A stretch of 33,636 nucleotides of DNA from DYIU01 sp038326775 (GTDB lineage Bacteria; Actinomycetota; Geothermincolia; Fen-727; Anoxymicrobiaceae), in the NCBI GenBank assembly GCA_038326775.1, contig JBBQKJ010000031.1, positions 1 through 33,636 of the forward strand, in the 5' to 3' direction. The notes beneath the pieces were generated by a model. The model was given only the letters and a program-made list of their open reading frames with translations, ran no database searches and was not told where the DNA came from. Position numbers and translations under genes: made by a program. Positions 1 through 7,529 of this stretch are shown piece after piece. Position 1 is the stretch's first letter. Each line of letters starts with the position of its first letter.

Positions 1-147
1 CAGCCCGAAGGCGTTGCGGTTCGCGGGGTCGTCTTCGAGTATGGCGGTGATGTAACCCTCCTCGCCGATCCTGGTGACACGCATGTGGCTTCGCTGGGCG
101 AAGGGACACGCTGATTCGACCATCTTCACCATCAACTCCGCATCCAT
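1..147 (-). CDS. Probable PaaI-like hotdog thioesterase, N-terminal fragment
   Basis: The open frame enters from the window edge and gives 49 residues with no stop. The ATG at 147 has a strong ribosome site (AAGGAGG, complement of 157-163) nine bases upstream, so the start is well supported. The stretch CPFAQRSHMRV followed by EDDPANRNAFGL resembles the beginning of PaaI/YiiD-type hotdog thioesterases, where a 'PF..  lG..v' segment is followed by 'N..G..HaG'. Such enzymes hydrolyse acyl-CoA thioesters in the cytoplasm. The catalytic part lies outside the window, so the family call is an inference from a short N-terminus. That a gene is present is much surer than what it does. It is divergent from the ARPP-1 gene. 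Confidence 0.5.
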   Translation of the reverse strand, partial: MDAELMVKMVESACPFAQRSHMRVTRIGEEGYITAILEDDPANRNAFGL

Positions 148-452
148 CGAGCGGTACCTCCTTCTCCTGGCCTCGCGGCCGTCTGCGCTTTCAAGGAGCA
201 CGCGCTTAGCCGACCCGGGCCGTCCGGAGCAAAACGCTGCTTTCCTACAATTTGTCATAAGTCGCGCGCTTCCTGCAAGGCGCGCTCGAGCAAGCAGCGC
301 CGAATTCGGTGTCACAGGTGTGGAGTAGAGTTACTTTGAGGCTGAAGGAGGCCGGCGGCGGCTTGATTTTCAATAGACCCCTGGCTCACCGCCCGGGCAC
401 CACAACCGCGCCCGTCCCGGGGTAGAGTTCCAGGCGAAAAGGAGAAGGCACG
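148..452. other. Divergent intergenic region, no gene seen
   Basis: About 305 bases separate the leftward thioesterase-like gene from the rightward ARPP-1 gene. The region holds the ribosome sites of both (complement of 157-163; AAAGGAG near 438-444). I find no convincing -35/-10 pair, riboswitch or terminator. A short plus-strand open frame crossing part of it lacks a ribosome site and overlaps the thioesterase start, so I treat it as non-coding. Confidence 0.5.
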
Positions 453-1520
453 ATGAACGAACAGGCAATTCAGACGGTGAAGGCAAGGCTAAGCGGCGGC
501 GAGGGAGCCTTTTCGCCGGGCAGGCCGCTGACCTGCGGCGCGCTCGGTGTGTGCCCGCTCCACCTCTCCATCGAGAGCGGGCTCGTCTATCTCACCTACG
601 AGGAGGCGCTCGAGGCCGGCTCGGTCAGCGTAAGCGAGATGGGCGAGGCGGGCAGCGTCCCCGAGCTGCTGCTCGAGAACAGCGGCGCCGAGAAGGTCCT
701 CATCATCGACGGGCAGCAGCTCGTCGGCGCCAAACAGAACCGCGTCCTCAACACGACCGTGCTGATCGCCGCGCACAGCAAGGTGGTCATCCCGGTATCC
801 TGCGTCGAGCAGGGCCGCTGGCATTACGAGAGGACCCGCGGAATGGCCGGCTCCAGCTATAACCTCTACGCCAATACGCGGGCGCAGAAGCACCGTGACG
901 TTACCCGCAACCTCCTACGGGAGAGTCGTTACGATGCCGACCAGCAGGGCATCTGGCGCTCCATCGACGACCGGCTGTCCTCCGAAGAGGCCTATGCGCC
1001 GACAATGGCCATGGACGACCATTTCCGGTCGAGCGGCTCCCGGCTCGACGGCTTTCTCGAGCACCTCGCGATCGAGCGCTTCGAGTGCCGCGACACCATG
1101 GTCGGGGCCGTCTTCACGCTCTGTGGAAAGGTCATGGGGTTCGACGCGTTCGACAGGGCGGCAACTCTCGAGAGGCAGTGGGCCAAGCTCCTCAACTCGT
1201 ACGCCATCGAGGCGCTCCGGGAAGATGGCGAGGGCTCGGCAGACCCCGGGCAGGTCCGCTCGTTCCTCGACTCCGCGGGTGCCGCGGACATGCTGGTCTT
1301 CGAGCCGCCCGGCCTCGGCCGTGACGTGCGCATCACCGGTGACACCACCGTCGGGAGCGCGCTGGTCGCCGAGGGCGAGATAGCCCACGTCTACGCGTTC
1401 AACGTCGCCGCAGACGAAAACGGCGCAAGCGAGCGAGTTGACCGGCAGGCTGTAACCCGCATGTCGCGCTATTCCGAGCGCGCGCGCCGCAACGGGTCCG
1501 GCGGTGGAGGGCCGATCTAG
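453..1520 (+). CDS. ARPP-1 domain protein (DUF6569 family)
   Basis: This 355-residue soluble protein starts at an ATG preceded by AAAGGAG. The run LLLENSGAEKVLIIDGQQLVGAKQ... then RVLNTT and IPVSCVEQGRW (residues about 70-125) is the signature core of the ARPP-1 family, whose name refers to its association with ADP-ribosylglycohydrolase and rhodanese-phosphatase genes. No signal peptide or membrane segment is visible. The C-terminus ends in a basic, glycine-rich tail (ARRNGSGGGGPI) that is probably disordered. The biochemical role of the family is not established and nothing in the neighbourhood assigns one: the gene stands alone on the plus strand and converges on a ferredoxin gene. The family match is strong and the function open. 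Confidence 0.85.
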   Translation: MNEQAIQTVKARLSGGEGAFSPGRPLTCGALGVCPLHLSIESGLVYLTYEEALEAGSVSVSEMGEAGSVPELLLENSGAEKVLIIDGQQLVGAKQNRVLNTTVLIAAHSKVVIPVSCVEQGRWHYERTRGMAGSSYNLYANTRAQKHRDVTRNLLRESRYDADQQGIWRSIDDRLSSEEAYAPTMAMDDHFRSSGSRLDGFLEHLAIERFECRDTMVGAVFTLCGKVMGFDAFDRAATLERQWAKLLNSYAIEALREDGEGSADPGQVRSFLDSAGAADMLVFEPPGLGRDVRITGDTTVGSALVAEGEIAHVYAFNVAADENGASERVDRQAVTRMSRYSERARRNGSGGGGPI

Positions 1521-1589
1521 CTCCTTCATGACCCGGAGCCATGAGACGAAAGACGGCCGGGGGTCGACGGCACGAATATTCGGTGCGGT

Positions 1590-2411
1590 TCAGGTCACGT
1601 CGACCTTCGCGGTGATGCGCTCGATCGACCTGCGCACGAAGTCGGAGTCTTCCACCACGACGTCTATAGCGCCCTCGGGGCAGACCTCGGCGCAGCGGCC
1701 GCACCCCCTGCAGTCAACCCCGATGAGGGCGCGTGAATCCCCCAGGCTTATAGCGTTCGCGATGCAGTTGGCCTCCTTAACGCAGGTGCCGCAGGCAACG
1801 CAGCGGTCGCTTACCACGACCGTGACTCCGGGCATCCTGGTGACCTTAGAGCTTATGCTGCCGGACACCTCGGGCAGAATGCGCCAGAGGCAGCAGCAGG
1901 TGCAGCAGTTACAGATCGTGAGCAGCCTGTCACCGGGTCCCACCTTCAGCCAGAAGGTGTCCAGCTTGTTGCGCCCGACCAGGTGGAAGAGCCCCGCCTC
2001 ACGGCAGCGCCTCAGGTGCTCGAGGGCCTCCTGCCTGGTAACCGGCCTGCCCAGCTTAGGGTTGATGCCCCTGGCGGCCTCACCGAGGAACATGCAGCCC
2101 AGGTCCACCGGGTAGTCTTTGCACTTCGTGCTCTCGCGGCAGATGCAGGTGTTCATTATCCAGTGGAAGCTCGCTTGCTCGATGAAATGCTCGACCACGC
2201 TCGAGGGCAGGACCACGTCCTCGCCCGCGGCCTGAACATCCTCGCCGACCTTGAGGACCTGTTCGCGGGGCAGGATCATTATGTCGTCGCCCTCGAACAG
2301 CATGCGTTCCGCCAGACCGCCGAGCAGAGGGACCCTGGTGAACTTCGCCCCGAGTTTGCGATATGGAAACCCGAGCTTCATCATCTTGACGAACCACATG
2401 GGCCTTGACAT
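1590..2411 (-). CDS. Cysteine-rich 4Fe-4S protein with CxCR and CxCCxCCC motifs
   Basis: A 273-residue protein whose ATG at 2411 has GGGAGGA eight to nine bases upstream. It has three cysteine regions. The first is CICR...C...C (C89, C91, C97, C106). The second is a dense C167-x-CC-x-CCC block. The third is a C-terminal two-cluster ferredoxin domain: C204, C207, C210, C216 with an unusual five-residue last gap, then a regular C234, C237, C240, C244-P. The two ferredoxin motifs should bind [4Fe-4S] clusters and carry electrons. What the first two regions bind is not known to me. The protein shares this layout with the gene at 7530-8429, so they are paralogues, but this copy lacks a flavoprotein neighbour and a clear membrane segment. 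A GCCGCG/CGCGGC hairpin (2444-2459) lies in its leader. Confidence 0.85.
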   Translation of the reverse strand: MSRPMWFVKMMKLGFPYRKLGAKFTRVPLLGGLAERMLFEGDDIMILPREQVLKVGEDVQAAGEDVVLPSSVVEHFIEQASFHWIMNTCICRESTKCKDYPVDLGCMFLGEAARGINPKLGRPVTRQEALEHLRRCREAGLFHLVGRNKLDTFWLKVGPGDRLLTICNCCTCCCLWRILPEVSGSISSKVTRMPGVTVVVSDRCVACGTCVKEANCIANAISLGDSRALIGVDCRGCGRCAEVCPEGAIDVVVEDSDFVRRSIERITAKVDVT

Positions 2412-2536
2412 GGCTGAATCCTCCCTTGTACCGACGCTAGAAAGCCGCGCTCCCGCGGCGTCATCGAACCTTGCATGATTCTATCCCCTGCGGGCGAGCG
2501 CTTTCCAGTAGCGCCCGATTAGCCTCGTCGTTTGCA

Positions 2537-2545
2537 TGCTATAAT
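2537..2545 (+). promoter_or_regulatory. Extended -10 promoter element before the acyl-CoA ligase gene
   Basis: TGCTATAAT combines the TGn extension with a perfect TATAAT hexamer, about 30 bases before the translation start. No good -35 is present, which extended -10 promoters tolerate. An inverted repeat CGGGCG/CGCCCG (2491-2496 and 2512-2517) lies just upstream and could be a regulatory site. Confidence 0.5.
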
Positions 2546-2574
2546 TCGGCAGGCTTGGAAAGGAAGTGATTGGT

Positions 2575-3987
2575 TTGGTCTTTGATTTCGAGGAGATCGA
2601 CCAGATAATCAACGCCCGGTCAGTGGCGCTGGTCGGCGCCTCCGGCTCACCGATGAAATTCGGCTCGCTCTTTACGATGTCACAGATGAACGTAGGCTTC
2701 GACGGTCCCATCTACCTGGTCAACCCCAAAGAGAAAGAGATCATGGGCCTGAAGGCGTACCCGGATATCCGCTCCCTGCCCGAGGTGCCCGACCTGGTCT
2801 ACCTGATGGTCCCGGCCCACCGCTCCATGGATGTGCTGCGCGACTGCGCCGAGGTCGGCGTGAAAGGGGTCATCATAATGGCCGCCGGTTTCAGGGAGAT
2901 CGGCGAACAGGGCAGGCATCTCGAGAGCGAGGCCCTGAAGCTCGCTCGCGAGGGCGGCTTCCGGATGATAGGCCCTAACTGTTTCGGCATCTACAACCCG
3001 CGCAACGGGCTCACGCTCCTTCCGGGATTCGACTTCACCAGGACGCCGGGCGACACCGCCTTCATCTCCCAGAGCGGAGGCTTTTCCGTTCACCTGGCGA
3101 GGGAAAGCCAGAGCCTGGGCATCCGTTTCAGCGCCGTGGTGAGCTACGGGAACGCCGCGGACATCGACGAGGCCGATCTCCTCCGCTACTTCGCCCGGGA
3201 CCCCCGGACCGCGTTTATCGCCGGCTACCTGGAGGGCGTCAGGGACGGCCGTGAATTCGCCGACGCCCTGGCCGAGGCCGCCGCGGCCAAGCCGGTAATA
3301 CTCTGGAAAGTCGGCAAAGGCGAGTCGTCGAGGCGCGCGGTCGTGTCCCACACCGGCTCGCTGGCCGGCTCCACCGAGATATGGGAGACGCTGCTGCGCC
3401 AGTGCGGGGCCATCGAAGTCTCGGGCATCGACGAGACCGTCGACGTCCTGATCGCGCTCGGTAAGTTCGGCCGCGGGCCCGGCAAACGCCTTCTCATCGC
3501 CGGGGGTGGCGGCGGGCTGGGAACATACGGCGCCGACCTCGCCGAGGCGGTGGGGCTCGAGGTGCCCGCTCTCGACCCGGGTTCGCTCCAGAGCATGCAG
3601 AAGGCGCTGGGCCGCGCCGGAGCTGTCGCCGGAAACCCTCTCGACATCGGCGCCCCGCTCATCCCGCTGCCGGAGTTCGAGGGTTCCATCCGCGAGGCCG
3701 CCTGCAACCCGACCACCGATATCCTCATATTCGACCTTGCGCTGAACTTCGCCTACCAGTTGGCCGGCGCGGAGGGGCTCGAAAGAGCCTCCGACATCCT
3801 TATCGACGCGCACCGGGGTTCGGGAAAGCCGGTCGCAGTGGTGCTCTACTCGCGGGCCTGCGACACCGATGACCTCGTCTTCGAGGAGATACTCAGGAAG
3901 CTGCGGCACAAGATGCTGGAAGCCGGCCTCGCGGTCTTCCCGTCCATGCCCAGGGCTATCCGGGCGATAGCAAAGATAAACGGCTAG
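2575..3987 (+). CDS. ADP-forming acyl-CoA ligase, alpha-subunit-like (CoA-binding and ligase-CoA domains)
   Basis: About 470 residues. The start is uncertain: a GTG at 2566 lies only two to three bases after AGGA, so the TTG at 2575, about ten bases from the ribosome site, is preferred. A CoA-binding Rossmann domain (VALVGASGSP near residue 20, IGPNCFG near 135) is followed by succinyl-CoA-synthetase-like domains. SHTGSLAG carries the histidine (H259 with this start) that is phosphorylated in acetate-CoA ligases of the ADP-forming type. These enzymes convert acyl-CoA, ADP and phosphate to acid, CoA and ATP. The ATP-grasp beta domain is absent here and from the rest of the window, so a partner must lie elsewhere or the protein has another role. 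It is a single gene behind its own promoter. Confidence 0.85.
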   Translation: MVFDFEEIDQIINARSVALVGASGSPMKFGSLFTMSQMNVGFDGPIYLVNPKEKEIMGLKAYPDIRSLPEVPDLVYLMVPAHRSMDVLRDCAEVGVKGVIIMAAGFREIGEQGRHLESEALKLAREGGFRMIGPNCFGIYNPRNGLTLLPGFDFTRTPGDTAFISQSGGFSVHLARESQSLGIRFSAVVSYGNAADIDEADLLRYFARDPRTAFIAGYLEGVRDGREFADALAEAAAAKPVILWKVGKGESSRRAVVSHTGSLAGSTEIWETLLRQCGAIEVSGIDETVDVLIALGKFGRGPGKRLLIAGGGGGLGTYGADLAEAVGLEVPALDPGSLQSMQKALGRAGAVAGNPLDIGAPLIPLPEFEGSIREAACNPTTDILIFDLALNFAYQLAGAEGLERASDILIDAHRGSGKPVAVVLYSRACDTDDLVFEEILRKLRHKMLEAGLAVFPSMPRAIRAIAKING

Positions 3988-4027
3988 TGCTCACCCCGGC
4001 CCCCTGGGCGTAAGAGCGTGATGTTTC

Positions 4028-5125
4028 CTACCGCGGCGTTTCGCGTTGTATCTGCATGGCCGTCACCTGGGGAGGCGCGTAGTTCGATATGAACAGGCGA
4101 TCACCCTTCATGCTTGTCGCGATTCCTATCGGCATCGATGCCGGCACAGTGAAGATCTGGGCGCGGACATTCAGGTCCACGCAGCCCACAGTACCGACCC
4201 CAACTTTACCCTCGCCGTAGTTGCAGACGAACAGAAACCCGCCGTCAGGCGTGAGAGTGATGGTCCTGGCCTGGTTTCCCACCTTTATCGTCGCCTGTAC
4301 GGCTCCGGCCCGGCGGTCTACCAGGGTGATGGTGCCCGGGCCGTTGTTGCTGACGTACAGCACACTGCCGTCTTTCGAGGGCACGACGTGCCGCGGGTTG
4401 CTGCCGCACTGTATCTGCCTTGCGACGACGTGTCCGGCCCGCACGTCCACCTCCGCGAGTGAGCTCCCCCCCATTATGCAAACGTAAGCGAAGTCCCCCC
4501 CGGGGGTGAAGCAGATACCGCGCGGTGTCCCCGGCACCGGTATGTCCTTCACCCTGGCTCTCGCCCGCGCGTCGATGACCGTTACCGAGCTCGAATTCCA
4601 GTTGGCTACGTAGACCCACCTGTCGTCGGGGCTGACCGCGATCTCCTTGGGGATGCTGCCGGTGCCGACCTCACCCACTACCGCGCCGGCTTCGGTGTCT
4701 ACCACCAGCACCTTCGAGGAGTTATAAAGAGAGACCCAGGCGAAGCGCCCGTCACTGGTGAAATCGGCCTCGACGGGTTCGTCCGGGAGCGGTATGACCT
4801 TGAGGACGGCGTAACTTTCCGCGTCGAAGATGAAATTCTTGTGAGCGTAGAGGTCGTTTACAAACAGGCGACGCCCGTCGGGCGGCATCAGCTCCACCGA
4901 CTTGGGTCCGGACTCCACGCGCAGCAGAGTCAGAGGGTTCAGGCCGACCACGGGGCCGGTGGCGTATTCGGGTTCGACAGGCTTCTCGGCCTCAGGCTGC
5001 GAGGTCTCGGCAGGCTGGCTGGACCTCCTCGAGGCGTCACCCGGCGAACCCCCTCCGCACCCCGACGCCACGACCAGGAGCGGCACGCACGCTAACAGCA
5101 AGAACAGGCGGCCCCTGTTCCACAT
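4028..5125 (-). CDS. YVTN/YncE-like beta-propeller lipoprotein
   Basis: 365 residues. The N-terminus is a lipoprotein signal peptide: a hydrophobic run ending in VASGC with C23 as the likely lipidated cysteine. A disordered linker rich in S, P and E follows. The remainder carries repeated YVTN-type blades such as RWVYVANWNSSSVTVID, VLYVSNNGPGTITLVD and FLFVCNYGEG, as in YncE-like surface propellers that bind ligands or partners and are not usually catalytic. The gene lies 22 bases downstream of the zinc-ribbon gene and is probably co-transcribed with it. It converges on the acyl-CoA ligase gene with 40 bases between, where I see no clear terminator. The fold call is firm and the role unknown. 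Confidence 0.85.
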   Translation of the reverse strand: MWNRGRLFLLLACVPLLVVASGCGGGSPGDASRRSSQPAETSQPEAEKPVEPEYATGPVVGLNPLTLLRVESGPKSVELMPPDGRRLFVNDLYAHKNFIFDAESYAVLKVIPLPDEPVEADFTSDGRFAWVSLYNSSKVLVVDTEAGAVVGEVGTGSIPKEIAVSPDDRWVYVANWNSSSVTVIDARARARVKDIPVPGTPRGICFTPGGDFAYVCIMGGSSLAEVDVRAGHVVARQIQCGSNPRHVVPSKDGSVLYVSNNGPGTITLVDRRAGAVQATIKVGNQARTITLTPDGGFLFVCNYGEGKVGVGTVGCVDLNVRAQIFTVPASMPIGIATSMKGDRLFISNYAPPQVTAMQIQRETPR

Positions 5126-5147
5126 AAGCGAAGACCCCTTAGAGAAG

Positions 5148-5372
5148 TCAGGCGTTCGGCGGCTTCTCGTAGGCCGGCACCCCGTGGACTTTCTCGTAAG
5201 CCCTGCACCACGGGCAGAAGTGGAGCTTGTGCTCCAGCTTCACCAGCGCGTACGACAGGCCGCTGCCTTTCTCCCTGCCTTTCTTGCACGTCGGGCACTT
5301 GGACTCGCAGAAAGCCGCCCGCTTCAAGGTCTTCTCGTCGAAATTGCCCGAGGAAGCGCTCGTCTCGGCCAT
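5148..5372 (-). CDS. Small zinc-ribbon protein
   Basis: 74 residues. The ATG at 5372 has an excellent ribosome site (AGGAGG) about seven bases upstream, which argues for a real gene. The cysteines form CESKCPTC near residues 22-29 and HFCPWC near 51-56, the two knuckles expected of a zinc ribbon. The C-terminus (YEKVHGVPAYEKPP) is conserved-looking but not familiar. It contains no membrane segment. Zinc ribbons of this size often bind nucleic acid or act as protein adaptors, but nothing here separates these. It precedes the beta-propeller lipoprotein with a 22-base gap, suggesting an operon. Confidence 0.75.
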   Translation of the reverse strand: MAETSASSGNFDEKTLKRAAFCESKCPTCKKGREKGSGLSYALVKLEHKLHFCPWCRAYEKVHGVPAYEKPPNA

Positions 5373-5476
5373 AATGAAACCTCCTGATTGAACGTTGTTG
5401 ATACTTTAACGATTCGGCCGGCCGATTGCGAGTGCGAAAAGGTCAGCTGAAAGCCCTCGTAGCGACGGTCGCCAGG

Positions 5477-6127
5477 TTATCGGCCGTTCGTGTCAGCTTC
5501 GTTCGAGTAACCCCTGCTCTCCCAGTAACCTTCGTAGCCGCCTTTGACCAGCTCGATACCGGTTACCCACTTGATCCACTTGTAACCGAGTCTGTCGGGC
5601 ACGACCAGCCGCAGGGGATACCCCTGCTTGTCCGGCAGCCTGCCACCGTTGACACCATAGGCCAGCAACGGGTCGGTCGCCTTGACATCGGCGAGGGTGA
5701 GTGAGGTGGTGTAGCCGTTGGGTGAAGTGAACACCACGGTCAGGGCGTCATTCCCGACCCCCGCTCGCTCGAGCAGCAGGGCGAGCCTTGGCCCCTTCCA
5801 GGTGCCGGCCTCGGTCCATCCCTCGACGCACGGCAGCTTGACGAACCTCTCCTCGGCGGGAAGCGCCAATACGTCATCGAACGAGAGTGAGAACGGCGTC
5901 CGCACGAGGCCAGTGACCTCGAGCTTGTAAGAGCTGAGGTCGATGTCGGGCTGCCCCTCGGCCGTGCGCACCCGCATCTTGTCGGTCGGCGTGACTTCGG
6001 CGGTTCCGCCTCCTGGAGCTTTGATCCTGGCTTTCGGCGAATTCTTACCAACGGCAACGTAAACAACAGCTCCGATGATCAGTGCGACCAGCAGGCCTGT
6101 TGCCAGGTAGAACCTCTTGTTATCCAT
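5477..6127 (-). CDS. Membrane-anchored sulfite-oxidase-fold molybdopterin protein
   Basis: 216 residues. An uncleaved N-terminal membrane segment (about 8-27) places the domain outside the cytoplasm. The remainder matches the oxidoreductase molybdopterin-binding domain: LEVTGLV, then KLPCVEGW with C100 as the expected molybdenum ligand, then GYTTSLTL, LLAYGVNGGRLPDKQGYPLRLVVP and KWIKWVTGIEL. The family includes sulfite oxidase and MsrP. This short, single-domain form lacks the dimerisation domain and heme, and its substrate cannot be told. Unlike MsrP, no MsrQ-like heme protein gene is adjacent. The gene lies downstream of the GMC-ferredoxin pair, and a perfect 12-bp hairpin precedes its start, so its translation may be controlled. 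Confidence 0.85.
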   Translation of the reverse strand: MDNKRFYLATGLLVALIIGAVVYVAVGKNSPKARIKAPGGGTAEVTPTDKMRVRTAEGQPDIDLSSYKLEVTGLVRTPFSLSFDDVLALPAEERFVKLPCVEGWTEAGTWKGPRLALLLERAGVGNDALTVVFTSPNGYTTSLTLADVKATDPLLAYGVNGGRLPDKQGYPLRLVVPDRLGYKWIKWVTGIELVKGGYEGYWESRGYSNEADTNGR

Positions 6128-6129
6128 GA

Positions 6130-6157
6130 GTAAAGCGTACCTCTCGGTACGCTTTAC
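6130..6157 (-). promoter_or_regulatory. Perfect 12-bp hairpin covering the ribosome site of the molybdopterin gene
   Basis: GTAAAGCGTACC (6130-6141) and GGTACGCTTTAC (6146-6157) are exact inverted repeats with a four-base loop. In the minus-strand mRNA the only purine-rich ribosome site, GAGAGG, occupies the loop and top of the stem, and the start codon follows two bases after the stem. There is no U-tract, so it is not a plain terminator. It could control translation, stabilise an mRNA end, or be a DNA operator. Confidence 0.7.
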
Positions 6158-6184
6158 GGGTTATGAGATAAGTCAACCGGGCTT

Positions 6185-7513
6185 TCAGCCCTTTGCCGCT
6201 GCCTCTTCCTTCTTTGCTTCTGCCGGTATCAGGTTGTCTGCGAGCCTCTTGCCCAACGCCACCAGGGTGAGCACCACCGGTGCCGCCAGGGACGCCGGGA
6301 TGACGGACGCGTCGCAGACGTACAGGTCGTCGATCTCTGTCTTGAGGTCGCTGTCGACGACCTCGCCTATGCGTACGGTGCCGCCCGGGTGCGCTCCCCT
6401 GCACTTGGTCACCCAGATCGAGTTCTCCGGGCACCCGGCCTCCACCAGCACTTTCCTGGAAAGGGATATGCCCTTGTCGAGGACCGAGCGGTCCTTGTGG
6501 GTAAGCACCTTCGAGAAAGTCTCGTCGACGTTTATCCGGCCGGCCAGTTCGTCCTTGCCCTTGGTCATTATCCCCATTGCGTGAGGGTATTTCGGCCAGT
6601 AGCGCAGGGCCGTCGGCTTTGCCTTCATCATCTCGAGCCCGAACGACATCCAGGGGTCGACCACCGGGGAGAGAAGGAAGCCGTCCGAGTCCCAGAAGTC
6701 GAACGTTCCCACGGTCATGGGAGGATCGAAACCAGGCTTGAGCCTGGGATGGAAGCCTATGGTGAAAACCAGCGGGTCGCAGAAGAAGCCCTGGCCCGCG
6801 TCGTACACGCCCGAGCGCTGCAGTATAACAGGCGTTCCCATTCCACCGCCGGCCAGTATTACCTTGTCCGCCTCGACCGTGATAGGGCCGGTGCCCTTCT
6901 GCCACCCCTTGACACCCACCGCCTTGCCGCCAGAGATGATGACCTCCTCCACTTTCACGGATGAGAGTATCTCCGCGCCGTTGCCCACGGCGTCCTCGAG
7001 GTACTCGCGGGAGGTCCACTTGGCCTCCTTCGGGCAGCCGAGCATGCAGTTGCAGAAGCGCGGCTCGCATTTCTCGGGGTCGATGAACTTCTCGAGCTTC
7101 TGCCACTTCATGCCCAGCCGGTTGCCGGCGTCCATCATGGCGAGGGTCCCCTCTCCGATCGTCTCGTCGGGGAGCGTGGTGACCCTCAGGTCCTTCTCCG
7201 CCGGCTCGAAGTACGGGTTCAGGTCTATCCCGTGCTTCTCGAAGACACCCTTGGGCGGCCTGGCCGCGGTCCCGCAGGTGATCATGGTGGAGCCGCCCGT
7301 CAGCATGGCCCTTGCGACTCCCATGCCCTCCTGTGATGTGAGGAACCCGTGCTTGTCGAGCACGGCCATGGCGAACAGGTGGTTGCCCACCCATTTGACG
7401 TCCGGACCCCTCTCGAGGACCAGCACATCCGCGCCCCTCCTGGAGAGCTCTGCGGCCATGGTGCCGCCGCCGGCACCTGACCCTACCACCACGTATTCAG
7501 ACTTTTTCAGCAT
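6185..7513 (-). CDS. GMC-like FAD-dependent oxidoreductase with cysteine cluster
   Basis: 442 residues. The ATG at 7513 is chosen because it immediately precedes the FAD motif (VVVGSGAGGGTMAAELSRRG) and has GGGAGG upstream; the longer open frame overlaps the ferredoxin gene. The C-terminus has the GMC pattern: GAHPGGTVRIG with H375, then VDSDLKT and LYVCDASVIP. Family members oxidise alcohols, sugars or sterols. A cluster C149, C154, C156, C160 (CEPRFCNCMLGCPKEAK) is denser than the single cysteine pair usual in long-chain alcohol oxidases and could hold a metal or Fe-S centre. The gene lies 16 bases after a membrane ferredoxin gene, so the likely electron acceptor is that ferredoxin and not oxygen. 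The substrate is unknown. Confidence 0.85.
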   Translation of the reverse strand: MLKKSEYVVVGSGAGGGTMAAELSRRGADVLVLERGPDVKWVGNHLFAMAVLDKHGFLTSQEGMGVARAMLTGGSTMITCGTAARPPKGVFEKHGIDLNPYFEPAEKDLRVTTLPDETIGEGTLAMMDAGNRLGMKWQKLEKFIDPEKCEPRFCNCMLGCPKEAKWTSREYLEDAVGNGAEILSSVKVEEVIISGGKAVGVKGWQKGTGPITVEADKVILAGGGMGTPVILQRSGVYDAGQGFFCDPLVFTIGFHPRLKPGFDPPMTVGTFDFWDSDGFLLSPVVDPWMSFGLEMMKAKPTALRYWPKYPHAMGIMTKGKDELAGRINVDETFSKVLTHKDRSVLDKGISLSRKVLVEAGCPENSIWVTKCRGAHPGGTVRIGEVVDSDLKTEIDDLYVCDASVIPASLAAPVVLTLVALGKRLADNLIPAEAKKEEAAAKG

Positions 7514-7529
7514 CTGGACCGCCTCCCTG

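Noticed and set aside
1520..1590. CGAATATTCG palindrome between convergent genes as a two-way terminator
   Set aside because: No T-tract on either side and the stem is short; it may be chance.
2680..3909. Open frame of 409 codons on the minus strand opposite the acyl-CoA ligase
   Set aside because: No ribosome site or motif; the plus-strand gene has all family signatures.
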